A DNA stretch of 64,000 nt from Thermodesulforhabdaceae bacterium (GCA_037482015.1 JBBFKT010000005.1:62001-126000), one strand, 5' to 3'. Shown: positions 47,108 to 55,731, numbered from the stretch's first letter. Notes: generated by a model from the letters alone, not told the origin. Translations and numbers: made by a program.

Positions 47108-48118
47108 ATGTCCAAACTTCTTAAAAGCACTGCTGGCATTCGTTTCTGGGTTGGTTTTAATGGAACGACCTGGAATGATGAACTTAGATCACTTATAAAC
47201 GAATATCAGATTGGGGGCTTGGTTCTTTTCAGACGAAATATTGTGGATTCTGGACAGCTTTCCGAGCTTATATCGACCATCCAATCTAACGCATTAGCCC
47301 ATTTAGGAAGAAAGCTTTTCATTGCGGTAGATCAGGAAGGGGGAACGGTAAGGCGACTTCCTTTTTTGGAAAATCCGGCCCCCTGGCTTATGGTAACAAC
47401 CGGGAAAACTCCTGAAGAGCGGCAGATGAATATATCCCGATCGTCATCGGAAACGGCTCAAGTTCTTAGATTTCACGGTATTAACGTTAACCTTGCCCCC
47501 GTCCTTGATAGGGTCCACAACGAAAAAACCCATTTTCTTGGGACCCGCTCCTTCGGTAGCGACCCGGCTGAAGTTGGACTTTTGGGTTCTCTCTGGATTC
47601 AGATCCATAGGAAACAGGGCGTCCATTCAGTAGCTAAACATTTTCCCGGACTTTCCCGTGGTTTGGTTGATCCTCATGAGAAAAAGCTTTCTGTAGTATG
47701 GCTTTCTCCTTCAGATATGAGAGCCGATCTTCAACCCTTTGAAGCAGCTATCAGAGCTGGAGTGTGGGGCATAATGATTTCTCACGGAATATATCCACTC
47801 TGGGATCCTCAATGGCCAGGTCCTCTGTCAACTACTGTGTGTCGAGAATGGCTCCGAAAACGCCTTTCATTCGAAGGGCTTGTGTTAAGCGATGATCTGG
47901 ATATGAAAGCCATTTCTGATCACTTCTCGCCAGAAATTATAGTTGAACGTTCGACTCTTGCAGGCATAGATTGCCTCCTTGTTTGTAATGATCTTGAACA
48001 TTTTGACAGGCTTTATGGAGCTCTTTATCGCCTTGTTGAAACAAATTCTTTTGCAAGGGATGCTCATTACGAATCCGTATGCCGCATTGAGCAAAAGTTT
48101 CAGCGACGGTTGCAATAA
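47108..48118 (+). CDS. nagZ: Beta-N-acetylhexosaminidase NagZ (GH3)
   Basis: 336 residues, a single-domain GH3 enzyme without signal peptide. Recognisable parts are GLVLFRRNI, AVDQEGGTVRRL, the acid/base loop AKHFPGLSRGLVDPHEK (Asp-x-His dyad kept, neighbouring residues divergent) and the nucleophile Asp in VLSDDLDMKAI. It removes GlcNAc from muropeptides during wall recycling. Its 3' end overlaps the convergent phosphofructokinase gene by 19 nt. Confidence 0.92.
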   Translation: MSKLLKSTAGIRFWVGFNGTTWNDELRSLINEYQIGGLVLFRRNIVDSGQLSELISTIQSNALAHLGRKLFIAVDQEGGTVRRLPFLENPAPWLMVTTGKTPEERQMNISRSSSETAQVLRFHGINVNLAPVLDRVHNEKTHFLGTRSFGSDPAEVGLLGSLWIQIHRKQGVHSVAKHFPGLSRGLVDPHEKKLSVVWLSPSDMRADLQPFEAAIRAGVWGIMISHGIYPLWDPQWPGPLSTTVCREWLRKRLSFEGLVLSDDLDMKAISDHFSPEIIVERSTLAGIDCLLVCNDLEHFDRLYGALYRLVETNSFARDAHYESVCRIEQKFQRRLQ

Positions 48119-50301
48119 GGGAAGGGGAGAGCGAGTTTATCTGCCACGTCTATTAGTTCAAGAAACCATTGATTTTTTGGTCTGTCGTTTTCCCTATCCA
48201 TTTCGTTCATAGCTTCTTCTAAAGGTGTTGCTGCAATTCCCCGCCCTCTTATACCCAATACAACAGCGCTTTTAGATTGATCCTTTTCGTTAATGAACTC
48301 TGTCATTAGAGAAGCTGCATAGGCGCCGAAACGACAGGCAAGCACACGATCAAAAGCTGTTGGCATTCCACCTCTCTGAATGTGTCCCAATATAGTTGTT
48401 CTTACACCAAATTTTCCACCACCCTCTTCTTCAAACACCCTTCGGATAAAGTCAGTTGTGTAATATCTTGATGAAGCCTCGTTTTTCAAAAAGACCACCA
48501 TTTTTTTGCCACATTCAAAACTTTCTTTAAGCATTTCAACATCATTTACGAGATCCTTTAGGGAGATACCCTGTTCGGGAATGTAGGCTTTTTCGCCTCC
48601 AGAAGCCATGGCTCCCATAAGAGCTAAAAACCCGCTCTGGCGTCCCATAACTTCAACTATGAAAGCTCGACGGCTGGCTCCTGCTGTGTTCCTGATTTTA
48701 TCCACTGCATCAACCACAGCGTTTAGAGCGGTATCGGCTCCTATGGAGAATTCAGTTCCTGGCAGATTATTATCTATTGACGCTGGAATAAGAATAACGG
48801 GAATGTTGAAACTTGGGAATCGTTCTCTCAAAGTTACAAATTTCTCCATGTAGTAATAAGTTTTAAGTCCTCCCACTGCCACAATGCCTATAATTTTATG
48901 ACGCTCCAGTTGTTCAGATATTTTTGCGTAATCGCTGTCTTTGAGTTCTATTCTCATTGTGCCAATTTCGGAACTTGGTCTGTTAATCCATTTTACCAGT
49001 TCATCCCATGTTAGAGTGGAAATATCCCCCTGAATTAGCCCAAGGAAAGTGTTTCTTGCCGCAACTACTCTAATGCCATGGTTTAATAGACAACGTCCGA
49101 GCACGCTCAAGAGAGTGTTCATTCCAGGGGAGTCGGCTCCTCCTGTGAAGACGAGAACAGAACCTTCATCGGAGCAAGTTTTGGCGGGATGTATCTGAGA
49201 TAACATTTTGGCAAGCTCTAGAGCCTTTCTGAAACTTTCGCCTCTAAGTTCTTGAGCACGTTTATAGTCACCGTTTTCAACAGCTTCCCCCACTTCTCTG
49301 CTCTTGGAAATTACCTCCTCAAGTGGTGTAAAGGCAGGTTTATTTTTAATAAGCCCTACCATATGACAAACCTGGCTATTCTGATTTTCCACAAGAAAAT
49401 CAACAGCTGCAACACCTAGCCTTGTTGCAAGAATCCTATCAAAAGCTGTCGGAGCCCCTCCTCTTTGGATGTGACCTAAAACGGTTAACCTGACATCTAG
49501 CCCAAGCTTTTTTGAGATGAGTTCTTTAATTTCTTCGGATTTGATTTTAAGTCCATCTGGGTGCCTTGCTCCTTCGGAAACCACTATCATTTGGTGAGAT
49601 CTTCCAGCTTTGCGAGACTTATCTATGGCTTCGATCATTTTCTGATGCCACCGAATATCTAGTTCCTCTTCGGGAATAAGTATCCATGATGCTCCACCAG
49701 CCAGTCCAGCCATAAGAGCCAGATATCCACAGTGGCGGCCCATGGTTTCTATGACGAAGGTTCGCTGATGAGAAGCCGCCGTAGATGTGAGATCATCCAT
49801 AGCCCTGATAATATGGTTTAAGGCGGTGTCGGCACCAATGGACATATCAGTGCCGTAAAGATCGTTATCGATTGAACCAGGAAGTCCTAAGATCTTTAAT
49901 GTGTTCACCTGACTTGTATCAATTCCCTCGGCTTGAAAGACTTTTATATGCTCTTCCCACTCATCTGCTAATACCTTGGCGCCCGTGAGTGATCCGTCGC
50001 CTCCAATAACAACCAGCGCGTCAATCTGAAAGCGAACAAGATTCTTAGCAGCTTCCCGTCTTCCTTCCAGGGTCCTGAATTTTTCGGATCGAGCTGTGCC
50101 CAGAAAAGTTCCGCCACGGTTAATGATGCCGCCGACATCATGCCAGCCGAGGGATCTTATCTGTCCTGATACAAGCCCTTCAAAGCCGTTTTCTATACCA
50201 AACACTTCTATGCTGTGATTAAGAGCCTGACGAACTATGGCTCTTACCGCCGCATTCATTCCTGGAGAATCCCCACCGCTTGTCATAACGCCTATCTTCA
50301 T
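48100..50301 (-). CDS. Tandem-fused 6-phosphofructokinase (two PFK domains)
   Basis: 733 residues made of two consecutive PFK-A folds, as in eukaryotic PFK. The N-half (1-365) has TSGGDSPGMN, GGDGS at 100-104, the catalytic PGSIDND and HIQRGGAPTAFDR, so it looks active. In the C-half (about 383-733) the same positions read TGGADSPGMN, GGLKTY (near 476) and PASIDNN (near 508). The Asp of the Mg/ATP loop is lost, and one catalytic-loop Asp has become Asn. The C-half therefore probably cannot phosphorylate and may be regulatory. Substrates are fructose 6-phosphate with ATP or possibly pyrophosphate; the second Asp-dependent loop (GGDGS) is of the ATP type. Start ATG 50301 has GCGAGGGGTAAAAT upstream. 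Confidence 0.93.
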   Translation of the reverse strand: MKIGVMTSGGDSPGMNAAVRAIVRQALNHSIEVFGIENGFEGLVSGQIRSLGWHDVGGIINRGGTFLGTARSEKFRTLEGRREAAKNLVRFQIDALVVIGGDGSLTGAKVLADEWEEHIKVFQAEGIDTSQVNTLKILGLPGSIDNDLYGTDMSIGADTALNHIIRAMDDLTSTAASHQRTFVIETMGRHCGYLALMAGLAGGASWILIPEEELDIRWHQKMIEAIDKSRKAGRSHQMIVVSEGARHPDGLKIKSEEIKELISKKLGLDVRLTVLGHIQRGGAPTAFDRILATRLGVAAVDFLVENQNSQVCHMVGLIKNKPAFTPLEEVISKSREVGEAVENGDYKRAQELRGESFRKALELAKMLSQIHPAKTCSDEGSVLVFTGGADSPGMNTLLSVLGRCLLNHGIRVVAARNTFLGLIQGDISTLTWDELVKWINRPSSEIGTMRIELKDSDYAKISEQLERHKIIGIVAVGGLKTYYYMEKFVTLRERFPSFNIPVILIPASIDNNLPGTEFSIGADTALNAVVDAVDKIRNTAGASRRAFIVEVMGRQSGFLALMGAMASGGEKAYIPEQGISLKDLVNDVEMLKESFECGKKMVVFLKNEASSRYYTTDFIRRVFEEEGGGKFGVRTTILGHIQRGGMPTAFDRVLACRFGAYAASLMTEFINEKDQSKSAVVLGIRGRGIAATPLEEAMNEMDRENDRPKNQWFLELIDVADKLALPFPYCNRR

Positions 50302-50471
50302 ATTTTACCCCTCGCTTTCTATGGATTGCCTTAACAACAATGTTTATTTCGATCAGTGGTTCACGGTATCTTGTGTTAATAGTTACCTTATACGGCTAAA
50401 CAGCATTACAGTTCTTTACATTTTGCACACAATTGGTTGAATCTTTTTACGTTAGTAACCCTTTGCCTTAA

Positions 50472-51221
50472 TTATGTCCTCAATCCCATAGAATTGATTA
50501 GCCTGTCAAGCGTGTCAGGAATGTCCTGTCTTTCCCTGGGATATCTTAGTCTTACAGTTACCTGTTGTTTTGTGCCTTTTATGATATGGGGATAAAGTCC
50601 TATATAAGCTTCTGGGTGTTGCCTTGCAAAATTTTCTATAAGTTCCCCAATCTCGCCCTCACTTATGGGTAACAACCATTCTTTTGTTACCAAGGGAGCT
50701 CTGGCAAGATTTTTTGCAAGTATTTCATGGAAAACCCACTGAAACATTGGCTTTAACATTTCGGGAAAGCCTGGGAAGCAGAAGATATTATCCACCATGA
50801 ATCCCGGTGCACCTATAGGATTTGGAATAAGGGACGATCCTTCGGGGAGCCATGCCATCCGTTGACGTTGTTCTGTAAATCTTGAGCCGTATTTTTCCGC
50901 GAGAATACGGAAACATTCCTCATGTTTAATAAGTTGCTTCCCAAGGGCAATCGCAACTCCCTGACGAGTTCTGTCGTCATGAGTGCCTCCAATGCCTCCG
51001 GATACGAAAATTGGGCTACATTGATAAGCCTTGAGTTCGCCGATCCATTGCCCGATAATTTCTTCATCATCTGGGAGGCTTACAGCTATATTAGCTGATA
51101 GGCCTTGCAGGCGTAGCTCATTTAACATCCACAGTCTGTTGTCGTCCGGGCGTTCTCCCCAGATAATTTCATTTCCAACCGTGACTACAGCAGGTTTTAA
51201 CATACTACCTGTTGTTTGCAT
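50472..51221 (-). CDS. CinA/MoaB-like MoCF-domain protein
   Basis: 249 residues. It has the competence/damage-inducible CinA N-terminal (COP-like, MoCF_biosynth) fold: VVTVGNEIIWGERPDDN, FVSGGIGGTHDDRTRQGVA, GAPGFMVDN, FCFPGFPEM. There is no C-terminal deamidase domain, so it is a stand-alone member. In the family this domain acts as an ADP-ribose pyrophosphatase or a molybdopterin-binding domain; which applies here is not visible. The ATG lies after GGAGGTCAGTC, divergent from ilvE. Confidence 0.87.
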   Translation of the reverse strand: MQTTGSMLKPAVVTVGNEIIWGERPDDNRLWMLNELRLQGLSANIAVSLPDDEEIIGQWIGELKAYQCSPIFVSGGIGGTHDDRTRQGVAIALGKQLIKHEECFRILAEKYGSRFTEQRQRMAWLPEGSSLIPNPIGAPGFMVDNIFCFPGFPEMLKPMFQWVFHEILAKNLARAPLVTKEWLLPISEGEIGELIENFARQHPEAYIGLYPHIIKGTKQQVTVRLRYPRERQDIPDTLDRLINSMGLRT

Positions 51222-51243
51222 GACTGACCTCCTAGATTTTCTC

Positions 51244-51272
51244 TTGAAAACTGTGCCTCATAGTCTTATCAA
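51244..51272 (+). promoter_or_regulatory. Candidate sigma-70 promoter for ilvE
   Basis: TTGAAA, a 17-nt spacer and TATCAA lie 65 bp before the ilvE start in the gap between divergent genes. The -10 match is only partial, so this is tentative. Confidence 0.3.
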
Positions 51273-51336
51273 TCTGTATCGTAATTGAGAATTTATTTTT
51301 GAAATATCAACAATTATGTTAACGGAGGCTTTGCTG

Positions 51337-52413
51337 ATGATACAAATTCAGATTTCCCCCGCAAGTGAAGGGCAACGAAGACCCAAGCCGCAAGATGAGA
51401 ATAACCTTGTCTTTGGCAAACATTTCAGCGACCATATGTTCCTTATGGATTACGAGATTGGTAAAGGCTGGCTCAACGCTCGTATAGTACCTTATGAGAA
51501 TCTAAGCCTAGATCCAGCAGCTATGGTTTTGCATTATGGTCAGGGTATTTTTGAAGGTCTGAAAGCTTACAGATGTGCCGATGGCACCATACAGCTCTTC
51601 AGGCCTTACAAAAACTTTGAAAGATTCAACCGCTCTGCCAGGCGCATGTGTATGCCGGAAATTGATACCGATGTTCAAATGCAGGTTTTGGAAACGCTCC
51701 TTAAACTTGACGCAGACTGGGTGCCAAAAAATCGGGGAACCTCGCTTTACATTCGTCCAACCATGATAGCGACTGAACCAGCTCTGGGCGTGAGGCCTGC
51801 CCATAAGTATCTTTATTACATTATCACCTGTCCTGTGGGAGCCTATTACGCAGAAGGGTTCAACCCGGTAAAGATTTATGTAACCGACGAATATGTTAGA
51901 GCCGTCCGCGGAGGTGTAGGCGAAGCTAAAACAATGGCAAACTACGCAGCAAGTCTTTACGCCGCTGAAGAGGCAAAGAAAAAAGGGTTTACTCAGGTGC
52001 TATGGCTTGACGCTGTTGAGCGTCGCTATGTGGAAGAAGTAGGGACAATGAATATATTTTTCCGCATAGGCGATGAACTTATCACACCGCCTCTTAGCGG
52101 TTCTATCCTTCCTGGGGTAACCAGAGATTCTGTAATTCACATGGCTAAACACTGGGGAATCAAGGTCAGCGAACGGCCTATTACCATAGATGAAGTGATA
52201 GAAACCGCTCAATCCGGTGAGATGAAGGAGTGCTTTGGAACTGGAACCGCTGCCGTTATATCTCCTGTGGGCGAGATTTGCTATCGTGATAAAAGCTATG
52301 TTGTAAGTAACGGTCAGGTGGGTGAATGGTCCAGGAAGTTTTACGATGAAATCGTGGGAATTCAATACGGAGAAAAAGAAGATATTTTCGGCTGGATTCG
52401 TAAAATAACGTAG
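51337..52413 (+). CDS. ilvE: Branched-chain amino acid aminotransferase IlvE
   Basis: 358 residues, class IV PLP aminotransferase. It contains LHYGQGIFEGLKAYR, the PLP lysine in GEAKTMANYAAS, EEVGTMNIFF, TPPLSGSILPGVTRDS and ECFGTGTAAVISPV. It transfers amino groups between glutamate and the keto acids of Val, Leu and Ile. ATG 51337 follows ACGGAGGC at ideal spacing; an ATG 21 bp earlier overlaps this site. Monocistronic. Confidence 0.95.
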   Translation: MIQIQISPASEGQRRPKPQDENNLVFGKHFSDHMFLMDYEIGKGWLNARIVPYENLSLDPAAMVLHYGQGIFEGLKAYRCADGTIQLFRPYKNFERFNRSARRMCMPEIDTDVQMQVLETLLKLDADWVPKNRGTSLYIRPTMIATEPALGVRPAHKYLYYIITCPVGAYYAEGFNPVKIYVTDEYVRAVRGGVGEAKTMANYAASLYAAEEAKKKGFTQVLWLDAVERRYVEEVGTMNIFFRIGDELITPPLSGSILPGVTRDSVIHMAKHWGIKVSERPITIDEVIETAQSGEMKECFGTGTAAVISPVGEICYRDKSYVVSNGQVGEWSRKFYDEIVGIQYGEKEDIFGWIRKIT

Positions 52414-52488
52414 AGAAAAAATAAACTTCCGCTTTGTTTGATAGCGTTCAAAAAATATCCCGGTGATAACTCTCGCGGTTGCCATATG

Positions 52489-52516
52489 GTAGGGGCATGG
52501 CATTTTATGCCCCTAC
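52489..52516 (+). repeat. Solo GTAGGGGC...GCCCCTAC palindrome
   Basis: A 28-nt unit with 10-bp arms GTAGGGGCAT/ATGCCCCTAC around a non-pairing centre. It has the same outer arms as the units inside the mobile elements but no terminal inverted repeats nearby. It lies 75 bp after ilvE. Confidence 0.75.
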
Positions 52517-52638
52517 CCATTAGGTATTATTCCAACGATCTTGTTCCAACTTCATAAAAACGTAGGGAGGTAAAAAGATCTCAAATAAAGGACAATTTTC
52601 GAACAACTTCACTTTGTTCTGCTTTTAATAAAGCAATT

Positions 52639-52667
52639 GTGGGAGCATAGCAATGCTGGGCTCCCAC
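52639..52667 (-). terminator. Hairpin after the flagellar rod/hook gene
   Basis: On the minus strand, stem GTGGGAGC/GCTCCCAC, a 13-nt loop, followed by AATTGCTTTATT, 32 bp after the stop of the flagellar gene. A moderately good rho-independent terminator. Confidence 0.55.
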
Positions 52668-52698
52668 AAACACGGGTCAGAAAGTTTCAATTGTTGGT

Positions 52699-53457
52699 CT
52701 ATGTTTTTATGTCAAGGAGAGCCTTATTCATGTCGTTTGCGGTAGAAATAACCTTGGCGTTTGCTTCGTAGGCCGTTTTAGCCAAAATTGTTCCAACCAT
52801 TTCTTCTTCAATTCTTACGTTAGATCCTTCTATAAATCCGCTTATCAGTAAACCTCTGCCATCAGAACCAGGTTGTCCCATATCAGGCGGGCCGGACTGA
52901 GGAGATGCCATGTACAGGGTTCCTCCTTCGGATACCAATCCTGATTCGTTTGGAAATTTTGCAACACCTATTTGATAGTCATTTCCTAAGTTTTGAACCG
53001 TGCCGTCTGATCTAATTCCCCATATATGTCCCTGATCATCGACCTGAAAAGCATTATATGAGGAAGGATCTAGCGATGGGATAGGATTTCCCTGAGAGTT
53101 CATCAACCTGTAGCCCTGATCGTTTACGAGAAAGCCCTGGTCATCAAGATGAAATGATCCGTTTCTTGTATAGTGAACCTTCCCACTAGGGTCCTGAAGG
53201 GCAAAATACCCTGATCCGTTCAGAGCTAGGTTGCTCCAGTCGCCGGTTTCTATAATTGGTCCTGGCGATGTGGAATGGCTAAGAGCGAGGAGTGATACTC
53301 CAGCCCCTTCACCGCTTCCTGTTACCACATCGGCAGAATGCACTCTCTGAGCTTTAAAACCCGGTGTTTGTGTATTTGCGACATTGTGAGATATTACGTT
53401 CATGCGCTGAGCAGCATTAATCATACCGCTCAAACTGATAGACATAATGCGAGACAT
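52699..53457 (-). CDS. Flagellar hook/rod-family protein (FlgG/FlgF/FlgE-like)
   Basis: 252 residues. It has the flagellar basal-body rod signature at the N-terminus (GMINAAQRMNVISHNVANTQTPGFKAQRV), the central FlgE/F/G segment (LNGSGYFALQDPSGKVHYTRNGSFHLDDQGFLVN) split by a short loop, and the C-terminal helix VGTILAKTAYEANAKVISTANDM. It is too short for a full hook protein and not diagnostic for FlgF or FlgG. It is isolated from other flagellar genes. The ATG follows CGGGAGATAAAAA and the small Cys-rich gene lies just upstream. Confidence 0.88.
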   Translation of the reverse strand: MSRIMSISLSGMINAAQRMNVISHNVANTQTPGFKAQRVHSADVVTGSGEGAGVSLLALSHSTSPGPIIETGDWSNLALNGSGYFALQDPSGKVHYTRNGSFHLDDQGFLVNDQGYRLMNSQGNPIPSLDPSSYNAFQVDDQGHIWGIRSDGTVQNLGNDYQIGVAKFPNESGLVSEGGTLYMASPQSGPPDMGQPGSDGRGLLISGFIEGSNVRIEEEMVGTILAKTAYEANAKVISTANDMNKALLDIKT

Positions 53458-53479
53458 TTTTTATCTCCCGCTCTGTTTT

Positions 53480-53677
53480 TTACGTGCTTTGTTCCTCGTA
53501 ATTTTCACATTCTCCACATGTAAACCCCGGCCACATGGCACGAGCGGCTTTATCGAGACAGTCGTCGTAATAGGGACAATCAAAATTCCTTACTCCTTTT
53601 CCTTCTTTGCATCGAACTGGGTTAGGCGCTGGTTTTTTAACGACCTGCTGATCAACTTTTTTCTTAGCCGCAGCCAT
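53480..53677 (-). CDS. Small cysteine-rich protein
   Basis: 65 residues. A Lys/Ala-rich N-terminus is followed by a C-terminal motif with five cysteines (C-x10-C-x5-C ... FTCGECENY). The arrangement looks like a small zinc- or metal-binding fold of a kind common in deltaproteobacteria; I do not know a function. ATG 53677 follows AAAGGGAGG; a longer upstream start has none. It lies 22 bp before the flagellar gene and is probably co-transcribed. Confidence 0.68.
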   Translation of the reverse strand: MAAAKKKVDQQVVKKPAPNPVRCKEGKGVRNFDCPYYDDCLDKAARAMWPGFTCGECENYEEQST

Positions 53678-53759
53678 GAAGCGTAACCTCCCTTTAGTAT
53701 TCGGTAATTTACGTTGCATTCTTAAAACTTTTACTTAGATTTTCCGCTAGTCAAGAATT

Positions 53760-53822
53760 TTATTTAAGCAGCCACAAAATTATTAAACCTACAAGGGCAA
53801 ATCCCCAACTTGCTAATTCCAT
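53760..53822 (-). CDS. Possible 20-residue membrane micropeptide
   Basis: A 20-codon frame giving one hydrophobic helix: MELASWGFALVGL followed by IILWLLK. The ATG is preceded by CCAGGATAAAAAAAT (AGGA nine bases upstream) with a further GGAGG behind it. Single-helix peptides of this length occur as subunits of membrane enzymes, but no partner gene is adjacent. It lies between the Cys-rich gene and a mobile element. It is short enough to be chance; the ribosome-binding site and consistent hydrophobicity are the only evidence. Confidence 0.4.
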   Translation of the reverse strand: MELASWGFALVGLIILWLLK

Positions 53823-54287
53823 ATTTTTTTATCCTGGCACCTCCAAGCAGATAGGATTTTTACGGAAAAAAGCTTCCTAATAAAGCTTAGAATCTTCGTC
53901 AAGAGAAAAGAAAGAGGGTGTTCTAAAAAATCGCGACGATAACCCGAGCCGTATCGTAGGGGCATGGCATGCCATGCCCCTACTGAGGGTGTTCTAAAAA
54001 ACTCCGCACCAAATTGTAGGGGCGCAAGGCCGTGCGCCCCTACAGTCACATGGTGAATAATATTTTTAGCTACCCGAGTCTGGGAAGGTCTTCTAAGCTG
54101 AGTTTCGTCCCTGCTTTTTCTATGTTTAGCTACCCCATAAGGGAAGTTTTAGAACACCCTCAGAGAAAAGAAAGGATATTTTTCTAATAACCGTGTCGTG
54201 GCATTGTTGAAGTTGGCGGTGTTCTTAAGTAAATTAATACGGCTATTCAGATCCTTAGGAAAAATTCTTGAGCGAAAGGAGATGTTT
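53823..54287. other. 465-bp intergenic region dominated by a mobile element
   Basis: Holds the composite TIR/palindrome element 53914-54161 and its 12-bp flanking duplications. No conventional gene is present; open frames on the minus strand across 53813-54049 cover the repeats and lack ribosome-binding sites. The hisS promoter is expected in 54175-54275 but is not obvious. Confidence 0.6.
53914..54161 (+). mobile_element. Composite MITE-like element with 12-bp flanking duplication
   Basis: Starts with GAGGGTGTTCTAAAA (53914-53928), repeats the same terminus at 53985-53999, and ends with its inverted complement TTTTAGAACACCCTC (54147-54161). It contains two palindromes. The one at 53956-53983 has a perfect 28-nt fold with inner bases ATGGCATGCCAT; the one at 54016-54043 has inner GCAAGGCCGTGC. 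The sequence AGAGAAAAGAAA occurs exactly on both sides (53902-53913 and 54162-54173), a perfect target-site duplication. Non-coding. Confidence 0.82.
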
Positions 54288-55562
54288 GTGAAACAGCCGT
54301 TGCAAGCCGTAAGAGGCATGATGGACATCCTGCCCGAGGAAGTGGGAAAATGGCGTTTTTTAGAGGAAACGGCAAGGTCTATATTCCAGCGTTTTGGATA
54401 TCGTGAAATTAGGACACCTCTTCTGGAAGCAACCGAACTTTTCGCCAGAAGTATAGGAGAAGCCACAGATATTGTTGAAAAAGAGATGTACACCTTTTAC
54501 GATTCTAAAGGGAGATCCCTTTCGCTTCGTCCCGAAGCAACAGCTTCTATCATAAGAGCTTTTATCCAGCATCAGCTCCATACAACTCGCGACCTTAAAT
54601 TCTTCCTCATTGGGCCTATGTTCAGGCATGAAAGGCCTCAAAAGGGGCGCTATCGGCAATTTCATCAAATTGACGTGGAAGCCTTTGGAGTTCGAGATCC
54701 GATACTAGATGCAGAGCTTATGTTTATGGCAGTGCAGTTTTTACAAACGCTGGGGGTAAAGGATATCTCGCTCGAATTGAACACTCTGGGATGTCCTATT
54801 TGCAGGCCTCAATTTAGATCCGTCCTTCAGGATTATCTCAAAGAGCGAACGGAACTTTTATGCCCGGACTGCGTTCGAAGGATTACTCGAAATCCCTTAA
54901 GATGCTTTGATTGTAAAGTTTCTCAATGTAAATCAGCTCTTCAGGATGCTCCACGTCTCATAGACTTTGTGTGTAAGGACTGCGAAACTCATTTTGGGCA
55001 TGTTAGGTCCTATCTTGATGATCTTGGAGTTAGCTATGTAGTTAATCCGGTTATGGTGCGAGGGTTAGATTATTACGTTCGCACTGCCTTTGAGATTGTT
55101 ACACAACACCTGGGAGCTCAAAATGCCGTGGGAGGTGGAGGGCGATATGACGGTTTGATGAAGGATTTGGGAGGACCAGACTTGCCAGGTATAGGTTTTG
55201 CCCTCGGTATTGAACGTATAATGCTGCTTATGGATGACTCGAGAGCTTTATACCAGAAGCCTAATATTGACGTTTTTATGGTTCTTCTTGGAGAAGCCGC
55301 TCGTAGAAAGGGATTTCTTATTGCTCAACAACTTAGAGAAGCTGGTTTGTCTGTGGAAATGGATTACGAACCCAAAAGCGCGAAAAGCCAGATGAGATCA
55401 GCCGACAAGTCAGGAGCGATGGTATCTGTGATTATAGGGGATGATGAACTGAACCAATCTGTCGCGCAGATCCGATTTATGAAAATGGGATCTCAGAGAA
55501 TCTGCGAGCTAAACGAGCTTGTTTTCGAACTGACTTCGATCTTAAAAGATCAAACTTTATAA
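54288..55562 (+). CDS. hisS: Histidyl-tRNA synthetase
   Basis: 424 residues, class II synthetase. Motif 1 and 2 text is visible (RGMMDILPEE, SLRPEATASIIRAF, FRHERPQKGRYRQFHQ), and motif 3 near the end of the core (GIGFALGIERIMLLM). The histidine-specific loop LDYYVRTAFEIV and a C-terminal anticodon-binding domain (about 330-424) follow. A cysteine-rich stretch at about 180-230 (CPIC ... CPDC ... CFDC) suggests a zinc-binding insert. GTG 54288 is chosen because AGGAG lies six bases upstream; ATG 54282 is too close to that site. Confidence 0.93.
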   Translation: MKQPLQAVRGMMDILPEEVGKWRFLEETARSIFQRFGYREIRTPLLEATELFARSIGEATDIVEKEMYTFYDSKGRSLSLRPEATASIIRAFIQHQLHTTRDLKFFLIGPMFRHERPQKGRYRQFHQIDVEAFGVRDPILDAELMFMAVQFLQTLGVKDISLELNTLGCPICRPQFRSVLQDYLKERTELLCPDCVRRITRNPLRCFDCKVSQCKSALQDAPRLIDFVCKDCETHFGHVRSYLDDLGVSYVVNPVMVRGLDYYVRTAFEIVTQHLGAQNAVGGGGRYDGLMKDLGGPDLPGIGFALGIERIMLLMDDSRALYQKPNIDVFMVLLGEAARRKGFLIAQQLREAGLSVEMDYEPKSAKSQMRSADKSGAMVSVIIGDDELNQSVAQIRFMKMGSQRICELNELVFELTSILKDQTL

Positions 55563-55611
55563 AATTCCAGGGGTAGAAGGGTTATTCGAAAAATCCCTTA
55601 TTCTTTGTAAT

Positions 55612-55641
55612 GTAGGGGTAACCACACAGGGTTACCCCTAC
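55612..55641 (+). repeat. Solo GTAGGGGT...ACCCCTAC palindrome
   Basis: 12-bp arms GTAGGGGTAACC/GGTTACCCCTAC around ACACAG, 50 bp after hisS. It belongs to the palindrome family but with a compensated change (C to T on one side, G to A on the other) in the outer arm. Followed by AACAATTTTT, so it may also serve as the hisS terminator. Confidence 0.75.
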
Positions 55642-55731
55642 AACAATTTTTCTTTCAGAAATTCCCTCAAGGTGAATGAATATTCGGTTTGTTCCTGCCT
55701 TATTTATGTATAGCCTGTGTTTACCATCCTT

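Noticed and set aside
52000-52503. A 167-codon frame antisense to ilvE
   Set aside because: It shadows the well-supported ilvE reading frame and includes part of a palindrome; its composition follows ilvE codon structure.
53956-54043. Palindromes read as a CRISPR array or tandem terminators
   Set aside because: Units are irregularly spaced, lack equal-length unique spacers, have no cas genes and no T-runs; they belong to the mobile element.
53813-54049. A 78-codon minus-strand frame
   Set aside because: It is a translation of the palindromes and element termini, not a gene.
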